From Symbiodinium natans (Eukaryota; Sar; Dinophyceae; Suessiales; Symbiodiniaceae): a stretch of DNA of 64,000 nucleotides. Positions 30,376 to 41,431 of the stretch are shown here, one piece after another. A model generated the notes under the pieces. That model had not been told where the DNA came from. It did not search any database and saw only the letters and a list, made by a program, of their open reading frames with translations. The translations under genes were made by a program, and so were the position numbers. Positions within the stretch are counted from its first letter, which is position 1; each line of letters begins with the position of its first letter. The stretch is taken from assembly GCA_905221605.1 (NCBI GenBank), contig CAJNDS010000257.1, positions 62,001-126,000 on the forward strand, written 5' to 3'.

Positions 30376-30610
30376 GCTCCGCTCCTTTTTCCTGCTGCAA
30401 GAGCGTCAATGCATTTCGGTTCACATTGACCATGTCCCCGGCTTCCGCAATGACCTTGCCGATGGCCTCAGCCGAGGCTATGATCCGCAACTTCTCGGAT
30501 TTCCGGACTCCGCTCGTTGTGCCGTGCCTTGGTCTGCATTTCCTACGACGTTGTCCGTGCATGCATACCCACTGGAAGAGGACTTCTCTCGTTGGCTGGC
30601 GTCTGCTTGA
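30376..30610 (+). pseudogene. 3' part of the interrupted RNase H region
   Basis: Reads RSFFLLQERQ, then HIDHVPGFRNDLADGLSRG, the last catalytic-Asp motif of RNase H-like domains. It completes the domain begun at 21494-22029; phase is preserved when the LTR element and one gtctt are removed. Ends at TGA 30608-30610. Confidence 0.75.
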
Positions 30611-31588
30611 AGAATGCTGGCCCTGCTACCCCTGTGGGTCAAGCTGCCGCCTGAAGAACTTTGGCGGCCACGACCAGCGTTCTGCCCTTCTTTCTTCTGC
30701 CCGGGTGCTTCCGCCCGAATCTGATCTGATGATCTGACTGAAGCACCGACTGGGTTTTCTACGCCAGCGTTTCTTCTCAGGTGAAACATCTAGGAACATT
30801 CGTAACGCACTAGTGCTGGCAGTGAACTCGGAATGTATCCTTCAATGGATGTGTGTTTACAGTTATGAGAGCACGGCTGTGCTTGCATAGTTTTTCAACC
30901 AAAACCTAGCTCTGCTTGCATAGCAGTGTCGACTTGACTAGAGTGTTGTGAGAGAGGAAAAGTTTGTCAAATTCCAACTCGTTCAGTGACTGTCTTAGTA
31001 TTGCTTCGCAGCTTCTTTCGTGCGTCGAGGCGCCTGACATTGAAGCTGCCTTCATACATGGTTTGCACGGTAGCGTTCCCGCAATCTACAAAACTGCACG
31101 TTCCACTTCCTTCTTGTTTCGATAGCCACCATGGTGACACGCTCGCGCTGGCGTGCATGCTGCTGCTGGCTGGCTGGCATCGCCATGATGGCTACACTTG
31201 CACGTGAGGCAGATCTGACAATCAGTGCAGTGGGGGGGGTGTCAATTTAGTGTGATGGACCCGGTGGATGTACGTTAGAGTCACATGCCGTAGAGGCGAT
31301 TGGCACTTGGTCATCCGGGCAAGATTATGTCGTTTCTGATATAGTGATGTCATGTTGCATTCGTGCACTGCATGTGCTTCCAGGGACCAAAGGGCGCCCT
31401 GCATGGCGTTACGGGCTTCATTGGTGGCCCTGGCCCCAACCGTCCTAACGGTCCTAACGGCCAGACCGGTCAAGAAGAGCAAGGGCAACGAGGAACGGGC
31501 GTTGTGTTGCATGTGTCAGGGAGCCATCAAGTCTCGATCATGTTGCCTTGTATAGGCCCTGATTGTCTTGCAAGGACCCGGCCAAGGA
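30611..31588. other. No confident gene
   Basis: Frames are short. A stretch near 31381-31500 translates with several Gly-Pro-Asn triplets, too short and irregular to call collagen-like. Confidence 0.5.
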
Positions 31589-32032
31589 ATGTCTTGGCTA
31601 CAAAAAAGTTGGGAAGGCTCCGTGGATGAACCGGTGCCGTATGTTCAGCGCATGTGTGCCACGACAGCTAGCGAGCCGTATGCCCTGAAATCTGAAGGCA
31701 AGGTTAAACACAGGTTTCGAGCACTTTTTTGTCATATTGCTATTGCAGTGACTTGCTTGGAAGCTAAGCATAGAGTTGTCGTGATAAGCTTCCCGTTAAA
31801 TGCGTGCTACCACCTGCTATACTCAGGTTTCAATGCAACCTACAGCAAACTTTGGACTGGCGAGCAGCTGACTGCCGATGATGTCCAGAGAGATCTGGAT
31901 GTCACTTTTGCCGTGTCGTTGGCAATAGGCATCCGTGCTGCAAAGCAAGAACCCCGCGTGTGTGTGCATTCTTTGTCCACAAGTGGTTCTCATCGGAGTG
32001 CCATTATTCGCAATCGTGTGCGCATGGTTTAG
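31589..32032 (+). CDS. Possible ORF (147 aa), unknown
   Basis: ATG 31589 to TAG 32030-32032. Composition is moderately protein-like (DVTFAVSLAIGIRAAKQEP). No motif is recognised. It could be a chance frame or an upstream exon of the next gene. Confidence 0.2.
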   Translation: MSWLQKSWEGSVDEPVPYVQRMCATTASEPYALKSEGKVKHRFRALFCHIAIAVTCLEAKHRVVVISFPLNACYHLLYSGFNATYSKLWTGEQLTADDVQRDLDVTFAVSLAIGIRAAKQEPRVCVHSLSTSGSHRSAIIRNRVRMV

Positions 32033-32210
32033 GCAAAGTTTACGTTCCGATGCGTTAAATTCCTTTGGTCAATGTTAAGAAGTGAGCAGCTTGAGGGTTC
32101 GTACGGCACATTCGCGCATGCCTGGCTGCGTTATGACTCTCACAATGCACCCTGTCATTGTTTCAAGCATGACTTGATTGTTAGTTTTTGAATTTTTCCT
32201 CCGCGACCGC

Positions 32211-32936
32211 ATGGCCACTGCACCGAGAGTGCACGTCTGCCGGCCGCAGGAACAATCAACCAGCTCGAAATTTTGTCTCGTCTGGTGCTATGAGCGGTGC
32301 AACAAGGCAGACCAGGGCGACACGTTGACCGAATTGCAAGACATTGCTGCAAGCTTCGGTTCAGATCTGGTTCTCCACAAAAAGTCTGCAGGCTTTTTGA
32401 GCTGGTTGGAGAAGCCACGGGAACGTGTTTTTCTCCTGGCGGATTGGCGTGAAGCAAAACCCATTATGGAAGGACTTAGTCGCCAAACGGCGGCCAAGCA
32501 ACCAATCCGGGTTTGTATGTGCATCCTGGCTCAGTCAGACAAGGTGTACCGCCGTGCCACGGAATGGGCTACCCTCATTCGGCAGAGTGGTGGCTGGAAC
32601 ATAAAAGTGCTGGATGGATACTCGCGTGAGGGCGTCGAGGAGTTCATCATGCAAAGTATAGAGGAGACAATGGCATCAAGGGCTTCCCGAGTTGTGGAAG
32701 GTCCCAGTTCTCCTTCCCAGGTCTCCACTTTTCACACCCGCGATGCTGCCGCCAGTTCGTCGTCACTGCCTGAAGCCGGGCAGAGTAGCTTTAACCCTTC
32801 CGAAGAGTTGGGGTCTGCCTCCAGCAGCTTGTCCTTCGTGACCCTGATAAGAGCTGTGCAAGATCCTCAGGAAGCTGCAAGACTAGAGGAGATGATTCAG
32901 CGCACCATGTGGCAGCAGCCGTATTATGAGGATTGA
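32211..32936 (+). CDS. Orphan alpha/beta protein (241 aa)
   Basis: ATG 32211 is the first in-frame ATG that fits the natural sequence; the frame ends with TGA at 32936. Residues about 20-140 alternate hydrophobic strands and helices: KFCLVWCYERC, SDLVLHKKSAGFLSWL, RVFLLADWREAKPIMEGL, IRVCMCILAQS and NIKVLDGYSREGVEEF. This fits a Rossmann- or TIR-like three-layer fold, but no catalytic motif is visible. A Ser-rich linker (about 150-200) and a short C-terminal helix ending QQPYYED follow. From memory similar orphan proteins occur in dinoflagellates, so it is probably a lineage-specific gene. No signal peptide or membrane segment. It is the best candidate for a single-exon host gene here. Confidence 0.6.
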   Translation: MATAPRVHVCRPQEQSTSSKFCLVWCYERCNKADQGDTLTELQDIAASFGSDLVLHKKSAGFLSWLEKPRERVFLLADWREAKPIMEGLSRQTAAKQPIRVCMCILAQSDKVYRRATEWATLIRQSGGWNIKVLDGYSREGVEEFIMQSIEETMASRASRVVEGPSSPSQVSTFHTRDAAASSSSLPEAGQSSFNPSEELGSASSSLSFVTLIRAVQDPQEAARLEEMIQRTMWQQPYYED

Positions 32937-35900
32937 AGATTTATGATGTGTGTAGTCCAAGACGGTAGTCGGTCAAGATCTGAATGTTGAGACTTGTCGT
33001 GTGCCATGTATGTATTCAAGGCCAGGCAAACTCGCCATTTCCCCATCTGGTGCTTGAGAAGTACTGGGAAGTGGGGTTTTGAAGCGCCGGCGGCGTAGTG
33101 ATAAACGAAGTTTCGCTGTCGAAGGGTTTCTGTCTCAGACTCAAAACACTGTAAGAGCATGGTCGTTTCATGCAAGACTTGTTGCCGGCCCTTTCACAAC
33201 AATAGCATATTCTCAGGACTAATTATAACTTTTGCGGCCTTGCAGCGGGTTGGCTCAGACTAAGTTGCTAACCGCAGGTGCCACTGTGCCGCATAACTCG
33301 CCATCCAGAATGGATGCTGCAACGCTAGATGTCTCTCGACTTCGGCCGCCGAGGAAAGAGCGATACCATATTGTTGTATGATTTAGGGGATTGCTTGTCA
33401 TTCTTCCGCCGTTTTCTCGGGATGTTAGCTCAATGTGACATCGTGGATTCCAGGACCTCATGTCAAAATAAGCCACATGTATTTGCACCTTCCAGTGAAG
33501 CAACGGCCACAGCTCAAGGTCCCTTGAAGTGAACCCGTGACCTCATTGCAACAGCGCTAGGCCAACCTAGTTACCTAGTTGGAGCCGGACTGCTTCTGGC
33601 TTCTGGTGGTGCGGCTTCGGGGATATGCAGGCGTGTTCGACTCGTACGTGCGCGTTGCGCCGCCTGCACAGCCACCGGATTGCGTGGCGCCGCCTCAAGT
33701 CAGTAAGATGTTTGTGTGAGGTTCGTGCAAGCTCCCGAAGGGTTTGAGTGACTGGATTTCAGCTGCGTCCCGATGGTTCTTGGCAGGTTTGGGATTGCTG
33801 GCTTCATGGCTGAGAACTAGGAGTAGCAGAGTAGCAGGCGAGAGACCCCCAATCAGGGCCTGAGGCCCAATTCTTTACCGAGGGTTTCTGAGCATCCTGA
33901 ATACAGGGTCCCGTTTTAGGAAACGGTAAGCGATTCTTATTGGGATTGAAAGACCAAGAAACTAGACTGTAGAAGGCGCTCTCAAATGTGAGGGTCATTT
34001 CCAAGCCATCAAAGAGAGCAAACTGTGATTGACCACTCATGGTCCGCATCACGTGGCAGTATTCGCACATAATGTGATTCAAGCTTGAAGGCGACATTGG
34101 CATCAACGCCAAACCAGCCCAGGTTTCCTACAACACGCGTGGGACATGCTGCCCTTCCTTGGCCTGCGATTTGTCTCAAACCCTGGGATTTCAAGAGCAC
34201 TTTGCGCTTTTGATAGGCTCTAAGACTGTGGGATCGACAATGCCGGTTTTGGGGTCGATGTCGTGTTGTCCCGATCTGTGCTGAGGCTACAAGGACCTCC
34301 CCATGGGCCTCAAGATTTATGTCACGTTTCTTGGCACGATTCCGAACAAGGGGCAAGGCAGGGACAAAGGGAGATGAGAAATCCCAGAAACCCTAAAAAG
34401 GTTCCGAGAACCTGGCAAATGGCTGCCGGCACGTGGCAAAGAGCAGGTGCTGCCAAAACGAATCTAGAGTTTCCAGTGGCCCAACAGTAAGGCTATTTGG
34501 GGGGTTGCACACGGGGAGGAAACAAGATGTGCAATTTGCTGTGTTCCGTTTATCGTTTGTGCGTGCTTTTTTGTTGGTCGACACCACGCGGCCAGCGAGT
34601 GAGCCAGAGGCAAGTTGGCATACACAAACAAGAGACGCAGGCATCCTGCGCAGGCAGCAACAAAAAGCAAGCACTGCGCACAGACAGCAAGAAGAACAAA
34701 AACGTGCCCTTTGCACGGACATAAGATGCAAAAAACGCAGGTGGTTCGCACAGACTCTACAAACAATGGCCTGGGGGAGACAACAAGCAGCACAACAGAA
34801 AACGTGGTACTGGCTCCTAAAGCGAAATCACACCTAGAAACCAGGTTCCATGCGTCTTCAAAAACTTTTTCTCATCTGCCCATGCGCCCGGTTTGCACAC
34901 AGAAGGGACAAACATGATACACAACATGCAGCTCTTGTCGCCCGCCTGGAGATAGCGAAGACCTGGCGAAGACCTGGCTAAGATTAATGACTTGTCCCAC
35001 CGGCAACATGGAGCGCACAGTGCAACACACCTTCCGAACCATGCGTTGAAGAACGGTTTTCCCCAAGCCCGCATCGGACATGAACCAAACAAGTGCCATT
35101 TGCATCGCCAAAAAGAAAAAGAAAGAAACTCTCCTGTGCCACCAAGCGCTTCTCGGCACCCTTCAAATCACTTGCCAAAGCATGTCAAAATTGTCAAAGC
35201 ACACTACTATTTGAGGCTGCTGCTTGTTTTGGCCATGCGGGGTGCCGTGCGCATGATCAGCGAGAATCCGTCTCTGAGCGCCGGCCGCTTGGCAGCCACA
35301 ACCGCAGCGAGCTGCGAGCAGAGAGAGAGAGAGGCAGCGCACGGAGGTTCAGGGACTTCTGCCCTGTCCTCCATGCCCGGTAGAAGAAGAAGAAGAAGGG
35401 AGAGGGAGAGAGACGGGAAAAAATGTCGTCCAGTTGGACCTAACGTCTTCAGCCTCCCGCGTGAAACATCACGGACTTTGAGACCACCCGGGTGGCGCCT
35501 AGCTCAAGGAGAAGTGGATTACTACCCCAGCGTGCATTGCCACTCAACGTCATTCAACCATAGCCTAATGCGTGTCAGCTCCTGTACAACACACTGGGGG
35601 CGTGCTGCTGTGCAGGGCTTTCTAGGGGCCCTAAGCCCCTCGAAAGAAAGAAAAATTCATGGATCGGACGAGTGGATCGCGTAGCTGCAGAACACCATCC
35701 GGCAAATGTTGTGCACCTCCTTTCAATCTTGCGACTATCTTGTACTTTGCTTGGGGGCAGAACATTCACCTCAAGGCAAGACGTCCCTCCACCGAAGGTG
35801 GGTAAAGTTCATCTCCAGAGAAGTGTATTCTTTTGTAGCAAATGTAGGGTTTTATGTCAACCTTCTTAGCTTTCATGCAATTGGAGGCGCATGGATTGAA

Positions 35901-36753
35901 TTTGAGTTTGCGCAGCATCTGCTGTGAGTCATGTAAAGTTGTTTTTTTCAGCCACGCGTTTTAGTGGCTCATGTGAGCTGTGAAATTTGGTTTTGCCCAG
36001 CCCGCCCTGTAGTCGTGTGACTGCATCTTCAGCCGTGTGGCTGTCTTCTTGGTTGTGTCTTCTGCTCAGTTTCGCGTTACTTGATGGAGCTTGGCCAAGC
36101 ACTCGGCCTAAGGTCGAGCTCACCTGTTTCAAGGTTGGCACATTCATCGCTACACCCTGTTTTTTTTTCTCCATCGCCCGGTGCACATAAAGGACACAAG
36201 GGAACCTGAGAACGATTGTGGCTCGAGGCGGAACCCACCCCTCGGCAGAGGTTCGGGGAAGGTCGGCCTTGGGAACACGCCATGCACGACGTTCCGCTAG
36301 GAAAGTGCTGGCGCCCTTTCGGCTTCTTGAGGCTCCTCCATGCAAGTGCCTCCCGAAAAGGCGAAGAGGGGACTGCACTCGGCGGCTGGGGGTCGCGAAA
36401 CTCGAGCCGTGCTGCTAAAGGCGCTGTTGCTGCAAGAAGCCTACAGGGACCAAAGGAAACACAAGGCTACCCAGGGAGCCTGAATGCAAAACAGGTTTAG
36501 CATAACATTACTAAAGCGGTCGCTGTCAAGTAAGCGCAAGCCAACGAAAGGACACTCCCGATGAGCTTGCGTACTGAGTGGAAAGCCAAAGCAAACAAGA
36601 AGAACAGAGTGAGAGCGAGAGCCTGCCGAGACAGGACCGTTTGTTGGAAGAAGCTTTCTATGCGAATAAGTTCTTTGTTTGTTGCTTCTTAGCGTGTTTC
36701 TACTTGAGCAGGTTGCAGCGTGTATCCAACACTTACAACACATGTACCTTGAC
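32937..36753. other. No confident gene
   Basis: Frames up to about 230 codons (34992-35684, plus strand) are present but contain low-complexity Arg/Glu stretches (GRRRRRRERERD) from gaagaagaag tracts near 35380-35420. No domain, repeat element or RNA gene is recognised. Confidence 0.45.
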
Positions 36754-37158
36754 TTAGGCAACGCGGGAAAGTGCTTGTTCGTGCTGGCCGTTGCTGTGCA
36801 AGTCCTTACCACCCTGCCTCTTGGATGAATTGCACAAGAGAACCACGGAGTCTCGAGCCTTTGAGCTGAGGTACACATAGTTGGATTCCACGGGCGAGAA
36901 CAGCGAGCGCGGCGAGAGGGTTGCCAGGCATATGTCCACAGACCATTTTCCAGAAAACGGGAGAAATATATTAGCTCCCTTCAGAACGAAGGCGCTGAAG
37001 GATCGTTCCACCGGCATCGCGAGCAACATCTCTTCTGACCTGCTGCTTTGCAAGTTGAACAGCGCCGCCAAGCTTGTGCCGTCCGTTTTGACCAGCCGAG
37101 TTCGAGCAGCGTCGTAGTTCACGTGCCATGTGCAGGCACTTTGGAGGTTCCCGGAGGG
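36754..37158 (-). CDS. Possible exon on minus strand, unknown (about 135 aa)
   Basis: The minus-strand frame is open from 37158 to 36754 and reads naturally: ACTWHVNYDAARTRLVKTDG, LAALFNLQSSRSEEMLLAM, FVLKGANIFLPFSGKW and ESNYVYLSSKARDSVVLL. No ATG at the front, so an internal exon is possible. No family recognised. Confidence 0.3.
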   Translation of the reverse strand, partial: PSGNLQSACTWHVNYDAARTRLVKTDGTSLAALFNLQSSRSEEMLLAMPVERSFSAFVLKGANIFLPFSGKWSVDICLATLSPRSLFSPVESNYVYLSSKARDSVVLLCNSSKRQGGKDLHSNGQHEQALSRVA

Positions 37159-39200
37159 TTAACTTCACTTTCTTATCGTTTAATAACGATGGAGGCGCGG
37201 CAATAGCCGGAGTCGGATCTCGGGTGAAGAGACCGCTTCTTTTCCAGCCAGGGTTCCCACTTTTCCGGCTTGTCAGCGACCCTTGTTGAAGCCTCTGAGC
37301 AAGCGTGCGTCACAGGCTAAAATTCTCGAAGTGCTCGCGCGCGCAAGAAGGTCGCTTCCATTGTTGCAGCCTCCCCACAAGAAGTTACCCTGATTGGAGC
37401 TTTCGCATCAGTCATGTAAGATTTACAGCGTGAAGGTTGAAATCAAGAACATTCGGATCTGCTAGTGTGACGTTTCCTGAAGGTAGCTCCGACGTGCTTC
37501 CAAGTTCAGGGGTGGGTACCGGCGAATTTCATGGCTCGGGTGGAGATGCCTGGTTGGGTCGGACTTAGGGTTTATCATGTGCCCTTTCGCCTCCCATCGC
37601 CACTCCAGGCTTGTTTTTCAGGGCTTGCTGCTGGTTTCAAACAAGTTTCATCGCAGCGCAATGCCCTTGTTTCAACGCAGGCGTGCTTGGTTCAAAGAAG
37701 TAGGCAGGTGGGCAGCTCCCCTTGCTGCTTCCTTAACACCAGGATGCGTGCAACCTTTATCTTGCCAGCCAGTACTACATCAACCGGCACAGGCATGTCA
37801 CAAGGATCTGACTTTCTTTCAAGAGTCTAAGATGCATCACTGATGCAAGCGAAGCGCAGTCGGCGATGTGGCCGCAGGCGCTGGTTGAAGCCGGCTGAAG
37901 CTTTCGGCAGAGAAGTCATCAGCATGCAGTGCTATCGAGTTGAGAACAGGAGCCTTTGGAGTTTGGAGTTTTTTTTTCTCCGAAATCGAGTGCGAATCTT
38001 GCTCGCTCGGGTGTAAGTCTGCCATGAAAGGCAACTGCACAGTGTGTGCGCAGGTTGCATGCCCGGGTTCGCTCGGTCATGGCGGTCATGGCGGTCATGG
38101 CGGTCATGGTGCTCGACTTGGCGCTCCTTGCCGGATCTCTTCCTCTTGGATCGGTGGCTTGGATGAATGAACGTGTGGAGTGTGAAGGTGTTGCATCGTA
38201 CTTGCCGACGAATTAGAGGCTGCCTGTTGTCGACTCAGCTCTTTGCGTGTGCTTGATGGACTGACTTTATTTGTCGGCGAAGGGGTCCGGGAATGCAATC
38301 CGTCCTTTCTTTCTTCGATCGGATGTTGCATCCGAAGATCGGCATAATGTTCAGTTCCCATTAGTAATGTGTTTCGCAATGGAGGCAGATGCTGCCGAAA
38401 CGGATTTTGCGCGAAATGTTGAGAGAAAGGAAAAATCAACAAGCCAGGGGACTTCTCAAGTATCCCATTCTTGTCACCCAGGGTTTTTGTTACATTCTTC
38501 CCAGGTCAGCTTCGAGGAGCGGTTCTTGATCTGGCGCGAGGTTCGACACCTATTTTTCAACATTAGAACTGCAGGGAGTGACGGACAAACTCGGACGGAC
38601 CAGCAGAAACTGTGCTGTGGCCTACGACGCCAGGCTGCGCGGAAGCGGCCCGTGGAGAACCGCCCACGTTACATTGCATGCACAGAGGCTGGGTGAAGAT
38701 GCCTGCTTCGGAATTTTGTCGACTGCATGACTGCATAGGACTCCGAGGTGTTTAAGCCTAAGCAGGGAGTGACTTTTGGTGGACAGTGAAGCACAATCAG
38801 GGAAGGCAGCAGCCGCAAAAGTTGCACAGACCAGATTGAGCGTCGGTGAGGTCCGCATTTTCGTTATATTCGGTGCCCGTGAAGCAGAGGGAGAGGAGGT
38901 GGTGGTGCATGTGTACAGCTAGATAGGAACACCACCCCTGCCCCATGCTCCAGCAGAGTGCATCTAGATGCCAGCGCGCGCGTACTGTAGCTGACGTCAC
39001 CTCTCGGTCCTCTTTACTTTTTTTCTTTGCCTCCTTCTCTGGCGGCCCTGGCGTGTGTTCCTTTTCTTTGCGTGGGCGTTTTGAGATTTGTGCGCTTGTG
39101 CGCGCTTGCGCTTGTTTGTCTTGCTTACTTGGTTGTTTGTTCGTTTGTGTGCATATATATATATATGTATATAGAAAAAATGTTTTTTGTGTGTCTCTGT
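37159..39200. other. No confident gene; short tandem repeat
   Basis: A nine-base repeat (ggtcatggc, four copies) lies at 38075-38109. TA- and GT-rich DNA (39153-39200) leads into the Penelope-like element. No gene supported. Confidence 0.5.
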
Positions 39201-39500
39201 GTGTGTGTGTGCACAAAACCCTGTTGGACCAAGGGTCGGAGCAAATCACATCAGTCGTTTTGAATTCATTTAAGATGTACGCAGGGGGCCGCTCCACCCA
39301 CTGTTAGGGGGCGGCCAACGAAGAGCCTAACAGTGTGGTGCTGAAAACGTACCTGCAAATTCGAGCGTGCTTGGGCTTGGCAGAGCAGCTGGCAGCTCAT
39401 AAACTGGGAGTGTGCTTGGGCTTAGCATAGCAGCTGGCAGCTCCACCATGGACGATATTTCTGCCTTCCCCTACATGTGTAGGGAGATCCCGAAGTGTGT
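39201..39500 (+). repeat. Pseudo-LTR, left copy
   Basis: 300 bp, identical by eye to 45364-45663. It starts in (GT)5 and gcacaaaaccctgttgg and ends gatcccgaagtgtgt. An internal ~50-bp duplication (gtgcttgggctt...gcagctggcagctc) is present twice. It may contain the element promoter. Confidence 0.95.
39277..39352 (+). other. Potential pseudoknotted RNA in pseudo-LTR
   Basis: Stem 1: ggccgc 39287-39292 with gcggcc 39311-39316. Stem 2: cactgttagg 39299-39308 with cctaacagtg 39326-39335. The stems interlock as an H-type pseudoknot. An outer pair gtacg 39277-39281 / cgtac 39348-39352 closes the region. The same structure is present 6163 bp downstream in the right copy. Confidence 0.5.
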
Positions 39501-40187
39501 TTCGGCAATGCTTCCGTATGCGGTCATTGTCGTGAGCCCTTGGAGGGCGCCCAACAACAAAAACAAAAAAGTCACAGGCCTGATGATGTTCAGTTCATAT
39601 CTGTGGTGCAAAGAGGAGAAGTCAACAAAAAGCATTGGTGAACTGTCACCGTTCAATGGCCGCAGACATTCTCGATGCGGATGTGTTGTCGAGTTGCAAG
39701 CTCTTGGTGGCGGCTTAACATAATGGGGACAAGTCTACGCCAAGTTCTTCTTGCAGGGTGTGCAAAATTGTTGGTGGAAGACGTCAATTGATGCCTTGAG
39801 CAACTATCTTGCCCTGAGCAACTATCAGCTGCGAGCAACCGGTTTTTGCTTCGAGCAACCAGTCGATGGCTTACATTTACATTGATTTTACAGCACTTTT
39901 ACACTTCCACACCGTGCAGCCCCCGAAAATGGTAAAAACTGCTTGACAAAAGCCAGGTCAAAGAAATGTGTGTGCTGAGGTTTCGGTGTATAGAACCAGG
40001 AACCGTTTGTCACCTTTGGTGTTTTTTGGTTATGCTGCCACTGTCTGCAACCTGGTTCGTGAGAAGGCCAGGCCTGTAGCTTGCATGTTCCTTGGTCAGG
40101 CTTTCGCTTGTTGAGTGCCTTGTGGCGCGAACACACACACTCACATGCACACCGAGAGGTTTTGGATTAAGGTATTCCAATCCTCCT
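39501..40187 (+). other. 5' leader of the Penelope-like element
   Basis: Sequence between the left pseudo-LTR and the first plausible ATG. No repeat or RNA motif recognised. Confidence 0.5.
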
Positions 40188-41270
40188 ATGAGCATGGATG
40201 TTCCTCCTGGAATTTGGCATGTGCCAAGCTTCCGAAGTTGCAGAACTATTACATCTATGCCTTCGCCCATGAACAAGTTGCAGTACAATCAGCAAGATGT
40301 AGCAAGCGGCTGCGTTGGGGCTGGTGTCAATTGTGCTACGAGAAGCAATGTCAATGTACAAAGTTGTGCCAGCTGGAATGATGGTGCGCCGCGGTCAAAG
40401 AGCATGCCTTTCCCAATTCTTCGTGCAAACTTGGAAGAAAGAAAAACACCGCCTCATCATGCTCATGTGCAAGCACTGCGTGAGAATGCAGCAGCTGATG
40501 CTGAAACCTGTTCGACATCCCGCCACACGAAGCGCAAGATCACATACCGGCCGGCTGGCCCGCTGCCTTTGCAACAACACAGTGGAGCGGCGAAGCCTTC
40601 CCCCTTTGTGCTTCCGAAGCAACTACAATGGGGTTCGCAGCTTTGGGTTCCTGAAGCCGAGTGTTTGCGGAGATTATTGTTGTCAAAGGCTCGCGAGTTG
40701 AACTTGGATGTAGAAAAACTGGCAAATTCTGAAGCTGTGAAAGAGTGCGCGCAACTTCTACATGCTTCTGGTATGGGCACGTCCGACATTGGGCCATTCA
40801 GTTTGGTATCGCATCGCTCGGATGATATTGCTCAGACCGCCAAACTTCTAGTTTTTGAGTCACGTTTGTTGAAGAGCAGATGTGGTCGGGAAGTTTCTTC
40901 TCAAACATGGAGCCTTCCCCGCAGTTTCTTTGCATTTGGGGTATCTGTCCAGGAGTTTTGTCGCATTGTTTCCGAAGGTGAAATTTCCCCTTCGCGAGTT
41001 ACTGGTTGTTTCGTTTCGTGGGGGTGTCGACAAGAGTTGACACCGATGGCCAACCTTTTGCATCATGTAGCTCAGGACCTTACAGGTTTGGCCCAGTGCC
41101 TTATTTTCGGTACTTGTTCCCGGCCTCTCGTTCTTGAAAAGGAGGCGGAAAGGAGGCAGCGCAGAGATGGCAACCTGAATTCTGAACAAAATCAGTTATT
41201 CAAACGAATCGTCATCAATTTCGAGTTCTACCAGCTAGAGGGCTTCGCCTTGAAGTTGGACGATGCCTGA
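40188..41270 (+). CDS. PLE ORF-a, unknown protein (360 aa)
   Basis: The ATG at 40188 (MSMDVPPGIWHVP) is the first in frame; the open frame itself extends to about 40092. The N-terminal third is polar. The C-terminal two thirds are helical and protein-like (ECLRRLLLSKARELNLDVEKL, QTAKLLVFESRLLKS, SVQEFCRIVSEGEISPSRV, KRIVINFEFYQLEGF). No known domain is seen. It lies within the terminal repeats on the same strand as the RT ORF, so it is probably element-encoded, or a captured host sequence. Confidence 0.55.
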   Translation: MSMDVPPGIWHVPSFRSCRTITSMPSPMNKLQYNQQDVASGCVGAGVNCATRSNVNVQSCASWNDGAPRSKSMPFPILRANLEERKTPPHHAHVQALRENAAADAETCSTSRHTKRKITYRPAGPLPLQQHSGAAKPSPFVLPKQLQWGSQLWVPEAECLRRLLLSKARELNLDVEKLANSEAVKECAQLLHASGMGTSDIGPFSLVSHRSDDIAQTAKLLVFESRLLKSRCGREVSSQTWSLPRSFFAFGVSVQEFCRIVSEGEISPSRVTGCFVSWGCRQELTPMANLLHHVAQDLTGLAQCLIFGTCSRPLVLEKEAERRQRRDGNLNSEQNQLFKRIVINFEFYQLEGFALKLDDA

Positions 41271-41431
41271 AGTTGACCCACTGCAAAAAAGCGCTTGTGC
41301 GCAAAATAGAGGTGCGTGCTGCTTCTGTTTAATGTCCGCTGCTGTTGTGCACCTGTGAGTTGAGTTGTGTTGTCCTTTCAGATTTGGCTTGTTGCGCAGT
41401 CTACTCCGGTCCTCGCCTCCATAGTTGCCAG

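Noticed and set aside
31381..31500. Collagen-like Gly-X-Y stretch
   Set aside because: Only a few triplets, irregular, and no supporting gene structure.
39201..39720. Hammerhead ribozyme in the Penelope-like terminal repeat
   Set aside because: No CTGANGA core followed by GAAA in the repeat; cctgatgatg at about 39579 lies outside it and lacks the partner segments.
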